A stretch of DNA of 64,000 bases from Curtobacterium sp. MCPF17_052 (GCF_003234085.1 NZ_QKSD01000008.1:1-64000), one strand, 5' to 3'. Counted from the first letter of the stretch, positions 30,601 through 41,556 are shown. Numbers and translations: made by a program. Notes: generated from the letters alone by a model not told the origin.

Positions 30601-31172
30601 AACCGGCCCTGACCGCGGCGGTGTCGGGGTTGTCCTACGACGGGCAGCTCGCGTCGATGGTGTCCGGGCGGCACCTCGACGGGATCGAGCCCGGCGTGCA
30701 CCCGGTGCCCGTCGTGCACGCGGGGAACACGACCTCGTCGCTGGAGGAAGCAGCGCAGGTCGTCGCGCTCGTCGCCGACATCGTCGGGCGCACCTGGACC
30801 GATGACCGAGGCACCCGCCAGCTGACCGACGAGGACGTCATCGTCGTCGCGCCCTACAACGCGCAGGGTGCGGTCATCCGGGACGCTCTCGACCGGGCAG
30901 GTTTCCACGGCACCCAGGTCGGGACCGTCGACCTGTTCCAGGGCCGGGAGGCCGTGGTCTCGATCACCTCGCTGGCCGCGTCCTCCGCTGCGGACATCCC
31001 ACGCGGGCTCGACTTCTTGCTCATGCCGAACCGGCTGAACGTGGCGCTGTCGCGGGCGAAGTGGGCGGCGTACCTCGTGCACTCGCCGGCGTTGACGACA
31101 GCGCTGCCGCCGTCGATCCCGGGGCTGGCGCTGTTGTCGCGGTTCATCGAGTTGGTGGCGCCGCGGGAGTGA
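27684..31172 (+). CDS. TM0106-type RecB-like nuclease fused to SF1 helicase
   Basis: This 1162-residue cytosolic fusion protein starts with a TM0106-type RecB-family nuclease domain (LSPSDLTTWATCEWAFLRRL; catalytic ...EVYDTKLARHAK near residue 131) and a Cys cluster YSSCGRCSACQQE near 218-230 that probably holds an Fe-S or zinc site. An RNase-H-like exonuclease segment follows (VFFDFEGDPLHTEDG near 323; YDCRSTLRLRDWL near 498). The C-terminal half is an SF1 (Upf1/DNA2-like) helicase: Walker A GPPGTGKTYVGSNV near 782, Walker B VVDEAGQF near 900, GDPQQLPQVS, and motifs V-VI (TVDLFQGREA, RLNVALSRAK). GTG 27684 is chosen because it starts the family N-terminus and follows AGCAGGGAG. It probably acts in DNA repair or defence; the precise role is unknown. 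Confidence 0.88.
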   Translation: MQITEDGRALLSPSDLTTWATCEWAFLRRLDAKLGRGEPLPDEHDDMLDRTARLGDQHELDYLEILKETHDVVEFDRPAPPQYREAAAAALQVMRDGADVLYQPTFHAPASADGTGFIGFADFIIRNDRGEYEVYDTKLARHAKISALLQLAAYAEQMRAHGIPTGQQVHLVLGDRTTTTHELADIVPVYRTQRAELIRVIAERLAADEPMQWGDPRYSSCGRCSACQQEVQRHRDLVLVAGMRLDQRTKLIRQGVRSIDDLAVRTAPVSTMSKTTLDRLVRQASLQIETERAAGQAGRAGPAFDVLDPRALDAIPAPDPGDVFFDFEGDPLHTEDGVHWGLDYLFGLVDDQAEFRAFWAHTVRDERQALVDFLAYIAERRERYPDMHIYHYAAYERTHLLSLAARHGVGEDAVDDLLRAGVLVDLYPIVRKALVVGSRSYSIKKLEPLYMGDDLRLSDVTNAADSITAYVDAITELHTGDPAEGQRQLDQVADYNAYDCRSTLRLRDWLLGLRAEHAPDATTTTTELEGLPPIPVEREPNPVYVALAAETADVDALDRTPDQTALALAAAAIDYHRREAKTFWQDHFDRLRNPVDEWADTRDVLVVERASVERDWATLPRARSQSREIRLSGTLAPGSRLRAGGSPHLVYDDPLPASITAPGPGSKGATDRAVILEVWDNGDATEVLVLERLPVGGGEPHTGFPVALAPSSPPRAKPQPEAIAEWGAEVLDALPEMLPDPALDLLRRVPPRGPLVPVVGDDTVGAVVATLLRLDRSYLAIQGPPGTGKTYVGSNVVAKLVREHGWRVGVVGQSHATSENFLDAVIAAGVPADRVVKQPKSGADPEDIEAADWTPVKNGAAIAAFLQSCSDTGTGGVVGGTAWTFANESTIARHSLDLLVVDEAGQFSLAPTIASAIAATRLLLLGDPQQLPQVSQGSHPERVDESALGWLADGEHVLPPEFGYFLAQTRRMEPALTAAVSGLSYDGQLASMVSGRHLDGIEPGVHPVPVVHAGNTTSSLEEAAQVVALVADIVGRTWTDDRGTRQLTDEDVIVVAPYNAQGAVIRDALDRAGFHGTQVGTVDLFQGREAVVSITSLAASSAADIPRGLDFLLMPNRLNVALSRAKWAAYLVHSPALTTALPPSIPGLALLSRFIELVAPRE

Positions 31173-31176
31173 GCCC

Positions 31177-31192
31177 GCGGGCAGCCGCCCGC
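31177..31192. terminator. Hairpin between converging genes
   Basis: GCGGGC and GCCCGC arms with an AGCC loop, between the helicase stop and the end of the converging membrane-protein gene. Short stem, moderate support. Confidence 0.5.
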
Positions 31193-31196
31193 AGCG

Positions 31197-32084
31197 TCAA
31201 CTGACCTCGACGGTCCCGACCGTGGAGTTGAACGAGGCGGTCGTCCCGAACTGGCCTCCACGCAGCGTCACCGCCCAAGCGGACGCGTCCGGGGACACCG
31301 AGTACGTCACCTGTGCACCCTGGGGGACGGCCGCCAGCCCGGTGCCGTCGAGGAGCCGGACGGTGGCTTCGTCTCCGGTGCTGACGACGAGCGTCGGCGG
31401 GAACGGCCCAGCGCCGAACCGCTGACGCATTGCGAATGCGAGGGTGCCGGCAGCCTGCGCGAGCGCGCTCCGCTCCTCGGCAGTCGAGGCCGGAAGTGCG
31501 GCCGGCACAGTACCGGAACTGTTGCTCGTCGTCTCGGGCGCCGCGGGCATCGGAACAGCTGGCGCGGCGCTCTGCTCGGTCGCACCCTGGTCGACGGACC
31601 GGCCCACCGGCGCGTCCGTCGGAGACACCGCCACGAGCTCGCGGCCGTGGTCGGCGATCGGCAGCGACAGGGCGGGCAGTGCGACGCCGGCCATCCCGAG
31701 CAAGAACGCGATCACCGCGTAGACCATCAGCGCTGTCCCGACCGCGCCGAGCACTGCGCCACCCCGACCGAAGGCACGCACCGCTGCCGATCCCCACCGG
31801 GCGACCCGCACCGCGTGCGTGCCGACCACCATCGCGGTGACCCCGATGGTCGACGCGACGAAGCCGCTCGAGACACCGTTCTGCTGCGGCTCGACGAGAG
31901 CCAGGACCATGCTGCCGCCGCCGAGCAGCATCGCGAGCCAGGCGTACGCGGCGGGGCGGGTCCGGCGCTTGGCCGACGTCGCTCCGTAGGTCGTCATCGT
32001 CGCGATCGGCGGGATCGAACGACCACCACCAGACCGGGTTTCGGAAGGGGACCAATCACGTGGCCCCGGATCGCCGAGCGGCAT
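31197..32084 (-). CDS. Hypothetical membrane protein with extracytoplasmic domain
   Basis: This 295-residue protein is not recognised. The polar N-terminus (MPLGDPGPRDWSPSETRSGG) is followed by three or four membrane helices between about residues 45 and 140, an Ala/Pro/Ser-rich linker (about 150-195), and a small beta-rich domain at the C-terminus (TLVVSTGDEATVRLLDGTG, TYSVSPDASAWAVTLRGG) reminiscent of pilin-like or Ig-like folds. The ATG at 32084 has the ribosome site GGGGGAAC. It converges with the nuclease-helicase gene. Confidence 0.75.
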   Translation of the reverse strand: MPLGDPGPRDWSPSETRSGGGRSIPPIATMTTYGATSAKRRTRPAAYAWLAMLLGGGSMVLALVEPQQNGVSSGFVASTIGVTAMVVGTHAVRVARWGSAAVRAFGRGGAVLGAVGTALMVYAVIAFLLGMAGVALPALSLPIADHGRELVAVSPTDAPVGRSVDQGATEQSAAPAVPMPAAPETTSNSSGTVPAALPASTAEERSALAQAAGTLAFAMRQRFGAGPFPPTLVVSTGDEATVRLLDGTGLAAVPQGAQVTYSVSPDASAWAVTLRGGQFGTTASFNSTVGTVEVS

Positions 32085-32216
32085 GATGTTCCCCCTGTTC
32101 GCCGTGGACCGGTCCATCCTGGCGTGGAAGAGAGGGGCTGAGGCATCCCCAGTTTTGGTGCGGTGCGAGTTCCACCGCGCGTTCCTGACGCAGGAGGGTC
32201 AGCTCGAGATGGCCGC

Positions 32217-32855
32217 TCAGCCCCCGGCCGCACCGCCCCCGGCAGTGGCCGCCGTCTGACGGCTCTGCACCACGGACTTCACCGCGCCCGCGACCCAGTC
32301 CCCGTCCGTCAGCGCCTTGACGCGCTGCCGGTCGACTTTGCCGAACTGCCCACGCAGCGTCCCGGTGGCGTTGAGCAGCCCGATGAGCGCGACCGCGAAC
32401 GGCGAGGGTGCGACGCCGAGGTGCAGGACGTCACCGATCTCCCCGCGCAGGAGCTTCGTCGGCCCACCGTCCCGCTCCGGCCAGCGGGCCGAGGGGAAGA
32501 TCCCGAGCACCCGGTGCTCCTGCCGCGTCACGAGCCCGCGGTCGACGAGCCCGGCGAGCAGGGCCTCCCGCAGCGCACCGTTCGCGTTCCGCGAGACCCA
32601 GGACGACGGCCGTCGCGGCGCCGGCGAGAGGTCGATCTGTTCCTTCATCCCGTCGATCACCGGGTCACCGACGGGAGCGGACTTCGCCGGGATCACCTTG
32701 CGCCCGTCGAACTGCAGCACTCCGCGGAGCGCCAGGTCGCCGAGCACTGCACCCGCGGCTCCGGGGTCGAACGTCTGGCCCGTGGTGGCGAGCTTGCCGT
32801 CCGGGCGCAGGAGCAGCAGCGCGTACGCCTGCGGCAGCGTCAGCTGGGCGGGCAT
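32217..32855 (-). CDS. GPP34 (GOLPH3/Vps74-like) family protein
   Basis: This 212-residue protein is of the GPP34 family, the bacterial relatives of eukaryotic Golgi phosphoprotein 3, which binds phosphoinositide membranes. It shows the family start LTLPQAYALLLLRPDGKLAT, a helical repeat with LGDLALRGVLQFDGRKVIP, then LREALLAGLVDRGLVTRQEH and FAVALIGLLNATGTL. The tail is Ala/Gly-rich. It lies two bases after the SseB-domain gene and is its operon partner. The function in actinobacteria is unknown; membrane association is inferred from the family. Confidence 0.85.
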   Translation of the reverse strand: MPAQLTLPQAYALLLLRPDGKLATTGQTFDPGAAGAVLGDLALRGVLQFDGRKVIPAKSAPVGDPVIDGMKEQIDLSPAPRRPSSWVSRNANGALREALLAGLVDRGLVTRQEHRVLGIFPSARWPERDGGPTKLLRGEIGDVLHLGVAPSPFAVALIGLLNATGTLRGQFGKVDRQRVKALTDGDWVAGAVKSVVQSRQTAATAGGGAAGG

Positions 32856-32857
32856 CG

Positions 32858-33286
32858 TCAGTCCTCGTCGGCCTCGGGCGGCACGCCGCCGATGCCCGCG
32901 CGCAGTCCGGCCACGACGTCGGCCTGCAGGAAGTTCGCCGCTTCGGCGCTGGTCGGGTCGACGACGATCCCGAACTCCTCGGGCAGCGCGGTGACGAGTT
33001 CGGCCATCGGCATCGCGCGTGCTTCCAAGCCCGGGAGGCTCGTGGCCAGCTGGGCAGGATCGGTGAAGACCGGCACGAACGGACGGTCACGCAGGACGAC
33101 GTGCGCCACGCTGCCCTCCTCGGGCTCACCGCTGGTGCCGGCGGCCTTCCACGGAACCCAGGCAGCGCTGCCGAGGAACCCCTCCGCCGATTCGCCCATG
33201 CGTCGCCGCAGGTCGCCGGCGGCGTCGGGTCCGGTGTTCTCGGCTCCGGGCCCGAAGCTGGACCCTGTCGTTCCGTTGGCGCTCAT
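32858..33286 (-). CDS. SseB N-terminal domain protein
   Basis: This 142-residue protein resembles the N-terminal domain of SseB: VPVFTDPAQLATSLPG, then LVTALPEEFGIVVDPTSAEA ending in a predicted helix. The stretch HVVLRDRPFVPVFTD, with the phrase vPvFTd, is diagnostic. Two ATGs are possible; the one at 33286 has the strong ribosome site GGAGGGGAACGCG, while the one at 33319 has none. It is followed directly by the GPP34 gene. The role is unknown; SseB domains are often found in small actinobacterial proteins outside virulence. Confidence 0.75.
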   Translation of the reverse strand: MSANGTTGSSFGPGAENTGPDAAGDLRRRMGESAEGFLGSAAWVPWKAAGTSGEPEEGSVAHVVLRDRPFVPVFTDPAQLATSLPGLEARAMPMAELVTALPEEFGIVVDPTSAEAANFLQADVVAGLRAGIGGVPPEADED

Positions 33287-33347
33287 CGCGTTCCCCTCCA
33301 CGGTCGTGTCACCGGCCATGCTGCCACGCAGGACGGGCGGAACAGGC

Positions 33348-33379
33348 GGGGCGCGCCTCCCGTCAGGAAGGCGCGCCCC
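33348..33379. terminator. Terminator of the SDR gene
   Basis: A stem of about 11 bp, GGGGCGCGCCT/AGGCGCGCCCC, with loop CCCGTCAGGA, just after the stop of the SDR gene at 33401. GC-rich and without a U-tract. Confidence 0.75.
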
Positions 33380-33400
33380 GGTGACACGGACCGCGGAAGG

Positions 33401-34210
33401 TCAGTACTTGGCGGACTGCCCGCCGTCGATCGGGACGACCGCGGCGTTGATGTACGACGCGTCGTCCGAGAGCAGGAAGGCGACGACCGCGGCGATCTCG
33501 GGTGCCTCGCCGTAGCGCTTGGTGGGGTTGATCTGGATGAACTCCTCCGCGGCCTTGCGCGGGTTCTCCGGGTCGATCTGCTTCATCGAGTTCTCGACCA
33601 TCGGCGTCCAGATGGCGCCCGGTGCGATCGCGTTGATGCGGATGCCGAACTCGCCGTACTCGACGGCGGAGTTGCGGGTCAGGCCGACGACGCCGTGCTT
33701 GGCGGCCGCGTAGCCGGACTGGTTGCCGACGCCGCGGATGCCGCCGACGCTGGCGGTGTTGACGACCATGCCGGAGCCCTGCTCGCGCATCACGGCGAGG
33801 ACCTTCTCGAGGCCCAGGAACACGCCGCGGAGGTTGATCGAGACGACCTTGTCGAACTCGGCGGCGGTGAACGACTCGGTGAGGTTCTGCTTGCCCTCGA
33901 TGCCGGCGTTGTTGAAGAAGCCGTCGATGCGGCCGAAGCGCTCGACCGTGGCGGCGACGTACGCCTCGACCTGGGCCTCGTCGGACACGTCGGCGATGGT
34001 GGTGAGGACCTCGGCGTCGGGAGCGACATCGATCACGGCGGACTTCGTGGCTTCGAGGCCCTGCTCGGAGACGTCGACGAGCGCGAGCTTCGCGCCCTCG
34101 GTGGCCAGACGGACGGCGGTCGCGCGGCCGAGGCCGGAGCCGCCGCCGGTGATGAGGACGACGCGGTCGGCGAAGCGGGTGCTGGTGCTCGTGGAGCTGG
34201 TGTCGGTCAT
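33401..34210 (-). CDS. SDR family oxidoreductase (glucose 1-dehydrogenase/FabG-like)
   Basis: This 269-residue classical short-chain dehydrogenase has the cofactor motif ITGGGSGLGRATAVRLA near residue 20 with an acidic residue after strand 2 (ALVDVSEQG) favouring NAD. It also has the NNAG motif (GFFNNAGIEG), the catalytic Ser in VNTASVGGIRG, the SGYAAAKHGVVGL Tyr-Lys pair, and the C-terminal SYINAAVVPIDGGQSAKY. The Ser/Thr-rich N-terminus starts at the ATG at 34210. The next gene on this strand starts 953 bases upstream, so this gene has its own promoter, probably in the AT-richer bases near 34320-34350. The substrate is unknown; 2,5-diketo or cyclic alcohol substrates are common in this branch. 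Confidence 0.88.
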   Translation of the reverse strand: MTDTSSTSTSTRFADRVVLITGGGSGLGRATAVRLATEGAKLALVDVSEQGLEATKSAVIDVAPDAEVLTTIADVSDEAQVEAYVAATVERFGRIDGFFNNAGIEGKQNLTESFTAAEFDKVVSINLRGVFLGLEKVLAVMREQGSGMVVNTASVGGIRGVGNQSGYAAAKHGVVGLTRNSAVEYGEFGIRINAIAPGAIWTPMVENSMKQIDPENPRKAAEEFIQINPTKRYGEAPEIAAVVAFLLSDDASYINAAVVPIDGGQSAKY

Positions 34211-34371
34211 GTGGTGGAGGCCTCCTGCGGTCTTCGACGATGAAGGGCTCGGGGTCCGGGGAGCGTCCGTGTCACGGCGCGGCGCCGAGCGGCGAGTCCG
34301 GTCCGGCGGCGTCCGCCGGACGAGAGTTACGCTACAGGTGTTGTCTGACTGCGAGCGGTGTGCTCGGTGGC

Positions 34372-35163
34372 TCAGCAGCTGGTGAGGACCCGCTCCATCG
34401 CGTCCCGCTCGGCCGGCACGACCCACAGTCGGTACTGCGCCTTCACCGCGACCTGGTGCTCGACGTACTCGCAGCGGAAGTCCTTGGCCGCGGGCAGCCA
34501 GGTCGCGGCGTCGGCGGAGCGCTTCTGGGAGTTTGAGTGCCCGTCGACCGCGAACAGGTTCTCGGGGTCGTTCGCCAGGGCCTGCCGTTCGGCTCGGGAC
34601 AGCTGCTGCGCCCCGGTGCGCCAGGCGTTCTCGAGGGCGACGACGTGGTCGATCTGCACCAGGGTCGAGGTCGTGTTCCCCCGCACGAATGCGATCTCGC
34701 CACCGGTGTACGGCGAGACGAGGTCGCCGGACAGTACCTTGCAGGGCCCCTGGCGGACGATGTCGGTCAGGTCCCGCGCCAGGACGTCGTTCCGGGTGTC
34801 GCAGCCGTTGTGGTCGACGTCGAGCCAGGGGGTGCCGAAGTCGGCTTCTCGGTCGTAGCCGGTGGCGGGCGCCTTCCCCTTCACCGGGAGGGCAGCAAGC
34901 GTCGCGCGGGCAGCGTCGGCGGACTGACTGGAGGCCCGGCTCGGCCCCGTCGTCGCGGGCGTCTGCGCCGATGTGGTCACGGTGGGACGTGGGGTGGTGC
35001 CGAGGGCGCCCGTGTCGGTGGTGGTGCTGCCGGCGCTCGTCGTTGCGTCCGCTCCGGTGGAGAGCACTCCTGACGAGAACAGCGCCCACACGCCCATCGC
35101 GAGGACGAGCGTGACGATCGAGGACTGGACGGTGGCACGGGTGCGGCGTCGGCGGGACGTCAT
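34372..35163 (-). CDS. Secreted HNH endonuclease family protein (DUF1524)
   Basis: This 263-residue protein has an uncleaved-signal or signal-anchor helix at about residues 14-36 (SSIVTLVLAMGVWALFSSGV), a Ser/Thr/Ala-rich linker, and a C-terminal nuclease of the secreted DUF1524/HNH type: TPWLDVDHNGCDTRNDVLAR, the histidine motif VQIDHVVALENAWRTGA, then NDPENLFAVDGHSNSQKRSA with the Asn and a final WLP. Two disulphide-capable pairs of Cys are present. The start ATG at 35163 avoids a longer frame without matches. It probably degrades extracellular DNA for nutrition or interference. Confidence 0.87.
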   Translation of the reverse strand: MTSRRRRTRATVQSSIVTLVLAMGVWALFSSGVLSTGADATTSAGSTTTDTGALGTTPRPTVTTSAQTPATTGPSRASSQSADAARATLAALPVKGKAPATGYDREADFGTPWLDVDHNGCDTRNDVLARDLTDIVRQGPCKVLSGDLVSPYTGGEIAFVRGNTTSTLVQIDHVVALENAWRTGAQQLSRAERQALANDPENLFAVDGHSNSQKRSADAATWLPAAKDFRCEYVEHQVAVKAQYRLWVVPAERDAMERVLTSC

Positions 35164-35264
35164 GTTCGGTGGTGCTCCTGGTGGTGCTCGGGGGACCCGA
35201 CGATCCTGCCGGAGGCCGCCGACACCCTGGGACGCACGCGCCGCAGTCCGCGTAGGCAGGAGCC

Positions 35265-36044
35265 ATGACCGACTACGCACAACCGTCCGTGCCCGTCACC
35301 GGAGGCTCGATGCCGCTCCTCGGCTTCGGCACCTGGCAGATCGAGGAGCCTGACGCTCCCGCCGCGGTGGCCGCCGCCCTCGAGGCCGGCTACCGCCACA
35401 TCGACACCGCCACCGGCTACGGCAACCAGCGCGGCGTCGGCAAGGCCATTGCCGACTCGGGCCTTCCCCGCGAGGACCTGTTCATCACGACGAAGCTGCC
35501 GCCGGACAACGCCGACCGCGTCCGCGAGACCATCGAGGAGAGCCTGGACCAGCTCGGCCTCGACCACCTGGACCTGTGGCTCATCCACTGGCCGCCGAAC
35601 GGCGAGGCCCGTCCCGACGTGTGGCAGCAGCTCGTCGAGGCGCAGCAAGCGGGGCTGACGCGGGCGATCGGTGTGAGCAACTACTCGCTCGACCAGATCG
35701 ACGAGCTGATCCAGGGGACGGGTGCGACGCCGGCCGTGAACCAGATCCGCTGGAGCCCGGTCGAGTTCGACCGCACGGTCGCGGACGGGCTCCGGGACCG
35801 CGGTGTGGTGCTCGAGGGCTACAGCCCGTTCAAGGCGAGCAACCTGCAGGACCCGACGCTCGTGGAGATCGCCGAGGCCCACGACGCCGATGCCGCACAG
35901 GTCATCGTCGCTTGGCACGTCGCCCACCAGTTCGTCGTCATCCCGAAGTCGTCGAACCCGGATCGCATCCGGTCGAACGCCGCCGGCGCGACGCTCGAAC
36001 TCAGCGCCGACGAGATCGCCCACATCGACGGCCTCGCCGCCTGA
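35265..36044 (+). CDS. Aldo/keto reductase
   Basis: This 259-residue NADPH-dependent aldo/keto reductase of the AKR3/AKR5-like prokaryotic group has GFGTWQIEEPDA near the start, the catalytic tetrad Asp/Tyr/Lys/His in AGYRHIDTATGYGNQRGVG, then FITTKLPPDN and DLWLIHWPPNGE, the signature GVSNYSLDQIDELI, and the cofactor site VIPKSSNPDRIRSNA. It is slightly shorter than the usual 275 residues. Single gene, followed by the three-copy GAGACGCCGCCGAACCCCC repeat. Probable role: reduction of keto acids or aldehydes. Confidence 0.9.
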   Translation: MTDYAQPSVPVTGGSMPLLGFGTWQIEEPDAPAAVAAALEAGYRHIDTATGYGNQRGVGKAIADSGLPREDLFITTKLPPDNADRVRETIEESLDQLGLDHLDLWLIHWPPNGEARPDVWQQLVEAQQAGLTRAIGVSNYSLDQIDELIQGTGATPAVNQIRWSPVEFDRTVADGLRDRGVVLEGYSPFKASNLQDPTLVEIAEAHDADAAQVIVAWHVAHQFVVIPKSSNPDRIRSNAAGATLELSADEIAHIDGLAA

Positions 36045-36060
36045 CCCGTCCCGAGCGGCC

Positions 36061-36148
36061 GAGACGCCGCCGAACCCCCGAGACGCCGCCGAACCCCCGA
36101 GACGCCGCCGAACTCTGCGGCGTCTCGGAAGGTCGGCGGCGTCTCGGG
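36061..36148. repeat. Tandem repeat with hairpin (terminator-like)
   Basis: Three tandem 19-base units beginning GAGACGCCGCCGAA lie at 36061, 36080 and 36099. Two reverse-complement units, CGGCGTCTCGG (36118-36128) and CGGCGGCGTCTCGGG (36134-36148), follow. The third direct copy folds with either reverse copy. The element lies between the converging aldo/keto reductase and VapC-like loci, so it can act as a bidirectional terminator that has expanded by repeat slippage. Confidence 0.75.
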
Positions 36149-36212
36149 CCGACGGCGGAGCGTCGCGATGGCTGGGGTGACCCCGGCAGGAGAGCCCTGC
36201 CCCGCCTCGGAA

Positions 36213-36661
36213 TCACCGAGCTGACGGCAGCCATTCCCACCAGCCCGGTCCTGATGCAGGTGCCGCGTCCTCGGCTGGTTCGTCAACGACCGAGAAATCA
36301 ACGCGGCGTGCTGCCGCAGCGAGGCGGCGGTCGAGCGTGGCGATCGCGGTGCTGGTGCGCATTGCGACTGCGAGGACCGCTGCATCCGGCCCCCGCAGCC
36401 GTTCACGAGCCGCCAACGTGCTGATGCTGCGCACCAGGTCGCCGTCGACTCCGAAGGCGATCACGTTGAGCGCTGTGATGGCCTCGAGGTGTTCGTTGTA
36501 CAAGCCGTCCAAGGCCGGACGGACGAGTACTTCCGCCAGGGTCACCGTCGCCGTCGCGACTCGTCCCACTCATGGGATTCGATGATGTCGACGGCGAGCT
36601 CGTGACAAGCGTCCTGCCGATCGAGCCAACCGATCAGGATGTTGGCATCGAGCGTCAGCAA
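36213..36661 (-). pseudogene. Frameshifted VapC-type PIN-domain toxin
   Basis: The PIN ribonuclease is split over two frames. From a TTG at 36661, overlapping the stop of the upstream gene by 7 bases, frame one reads LLTLDANILIGWLDRQ with the first catalytic Asp, then CHELAVDIIESHEW, and runs out at a TGA near 36542. Frame two, offset by one base, continues VATATVTLAEVLVRPALDGL, then RGPDAAVLAVAMRTSTAIAT with the second acidic residues and LDRRLAAAARRV. Joined, the two give a normal PIN domain of about 145 residues. A single-base change near 36570 is enough to explain it. The toxin is likely inactive, unless frameshifting occurs. Confidence 0.75.
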
Positions 36662-36894
36662 TCGCCTGTCGTCCGCAGCCGCTCGAGGTACCCCGCCGGG
36701 TAGTGCCCGGCCCCGTTGCCCGCCACGAGCGTGATCCGGTGCCCGTTGGGCAGCACGAACTCAGAGGTGCTGGAACCCAGCCGGCGGACCGCGCCGGTGT
36801 CCGGTTCCCTCGCAGCCAGCACGCTCAGGCGGGACGAGCCGGGGGCATCGGAGAACGGAGTCGCAGTGTGGGGGTCGGAAGTCTCGAGGAGCAT
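36655..36894 (-). CDS. Putative antitoxin of the VapBC-like pair
   Basis: This 79-residue protein is of no recognised fold. It begins MLLETSDPHTATPFSDAPGS and ends with the beta-rich stretch EFVLPNGHRITLVAGNGAGH, then YPAGYLERLRTTGDC. Its stop overlaps the start of the PIN toxin gene, the usual antitoxin-toxin layout. The assignment is by position only. Confidence 0.55.
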   Translation of the reverse strand: MLLETSDPHTATPFSDAPGSSRLSVLAAREPDTGAVRRLGSSTSEFVLPNGHRITLVAGNGAGHYPAGYLERLRTTGDC

Positions 36895-36959
36895 CCCCGG
36901 ACGCTAACCAGCCCCTGGCCTCGACACCAAGGACTGTGAATGCCACATTCCGCCGCCGG

Positions 36960-40310
<3,351 letters not shown>

Positions 40311-40422
40311 CGGGGCTGCTGGCACAGGGACATCGTGCCAGGCCCCGCCGACGCTCGTCGTCCGGGTGGCGTTGGTACGGTCGGACGAGCGCCGGAGGGG
40401 CGCGGAAGACGAGGGGGAACAC

Positions 40423-40989
40423 ATGTCGAGGAAGAGCATCCAGCAGAGCGGGACCGGGGTCGTCGTGGCGCTGCTCGCCGCGGTCGCACTGACCGGCTGC
40501 GCGGGCGGCGGGGACACGGAGACCGCCGAGGGCACGCCGACGCCGACGCGCGCGGCCGGGACGCCGGGCAAGGCGACCTGCGAACTGCTCGGGACCGACG
40601 GCGGAACGGTCTCGATGACCGAGACCGCCGACTCGTACACGATCGAGTTCCGAGGCGTCCCGCGGGACGCGGCGGACGACCGGACGTCCTACAGCGTGCA
40701 GGTCGACGACGACGACCGGCAGGCCTACGCCGGCATGCTCATGAGCTGGGACCGGGACGTGCTGCGGAACTACGGCACGACGGACGACCCGGAGGCCGAC
40801 GAGGTCGAGGTCGACGGGGAACCCGAGGAGACCGGCGACGTCGTGCGCGGCACGTTCCCGAAGGTCGCGGACGGCCCGGCCTCGTGGTGGTCGCCCGAGT
40901 ACACGACGATCACGGATTCCGGGGTGCAGCGTCACGTGTGCACGGAGGACGGCCAGGTCGTGCCGTACACGGCGCTGGCGGCCGGGTAG
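40423..40989 (+). CDS. Secreted lipoprotein, hypothetical
   Basis: This 188-residue protein has a lipoprotein signal peptide: basic MSRKS, a hydrophobic core VVVALLAAVALTGC, and a lipobox LTGC with the modified Cys at about residue 26. A Thr/Ala/Pro linker follows, then an acidic beta-rich domain with two cysteines (KATCELLGTDGG and RHVCTEDGQVVPY). The ribosome site GAGGGGGAAC is strong. The family is unrecognised. It is anchored on the outer face of the membrane and divergent from the SNF2 gene. Confidence 0.8.
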   Translation: MSRKSIQQSGTGVVVALLAAVALTGCAGGGDTETAEGTPTPTRAAGTPGKATCELLGTDGGTVSMTETADSYTIEFRGVPRDAADDRTSYSVQVDDDDRQAYAGMLMSWDRDVLRNYGTTDDPEADEVEVDGEPEETGDVVRGTFPKVADGPASWWSPEYTTITDSGVQRHVCTEDGQVVPYTALAAG

Positions 40990-41088
40990 CAGGCGGTCGC
41001 CGCGCTGTCCGGGCCGTCGTCCGGATCAGGTCACGCCCGTTCGGGGGCTGGTTCGCATCCGCTTTGGTGAGACATCATCGGGAGCATC

Positions 41089-41532
41089 ATGCTGCAGTCA
41101 CTCGTCTACATGAGCTCGGCCACCCAGCCGTTCGACGACCCCGCCCTCGACGAGGTCCTGAACTACTCGCGCGAGCGGAACACCGCCGACGGTCTCACCG
41201 GCATGCTCGTGCACCGCTCCGGCCGGTTCATGCAGCTGCTGGAGGGTCCGCACGACGCGGTCATCGCCACCTACAGCCGGATCGTCGGCGATCCGCGCCA
41301 TGACGAGGTCCGACTGCTGGTGGAGGAGTCGATCCACACCCGTCGGTTCCCGGAGTGGACGATGGCGTTCGACCGCGACGAGCAGGTCGAGCCGCCCGAG
41401 GGGTTCGACGAGTTCCTGGCCTCCGGCGACGCCAGCGCCGATGCGAGCCGAGCGCGCGAGCTGCTGCGCTGGTTCCGCAACCACCCGATGGCAGCGCCGA
41501 CGGCCTCGCTCGGCAAGCACCGACGCGACTGA
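41089..41532 (+). CDS. BLUF-domain blue-light photoreceptor
   Basis: This 147-residue short BLUF protein binds FAD and senses blue light. The key residues are present: Tyr7 in SLVYMSSATQPF, Asn31 in RERNTADGLTGMLVH, and Gln49 in GRFMQLLEGPHDAV. Also present are IVGDPRHDEVRLL and the FPEWTMAFD Trp/Met region that senses the flavin state. A C-terminal helical tail of about 35 residues may couple to a partner. No effector domain is fused and no obvious partner is adjacent, so it is likely a stand-alone photoreceptor interacting in trans. A ribosome site GGGAGC precedes the ATG. Confidence 0.93.
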   Translation: MLQSLVYMSSATQPFDDPALDEVLNYSRERNTADGLTGMLVHRSGRFMQLLEGPHDAVIATYSRIVGDPRHDEVRLLVEESIHTRRFPEWTMAFDRDEQVEPPEGFDEFLASGDASADASRARELLRWFRNHPMAAPTASLGKHRRD

Positions 41533-41556
41533 CACCCCGCGCACCGCCGCACGCAG

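Noticed and set aside
36061..36148. CRISPR-like repeat array
   Set aside because: The units are adjacent without spacers, only three, and are followed by inverted copies; a terminator with slippage explains it.
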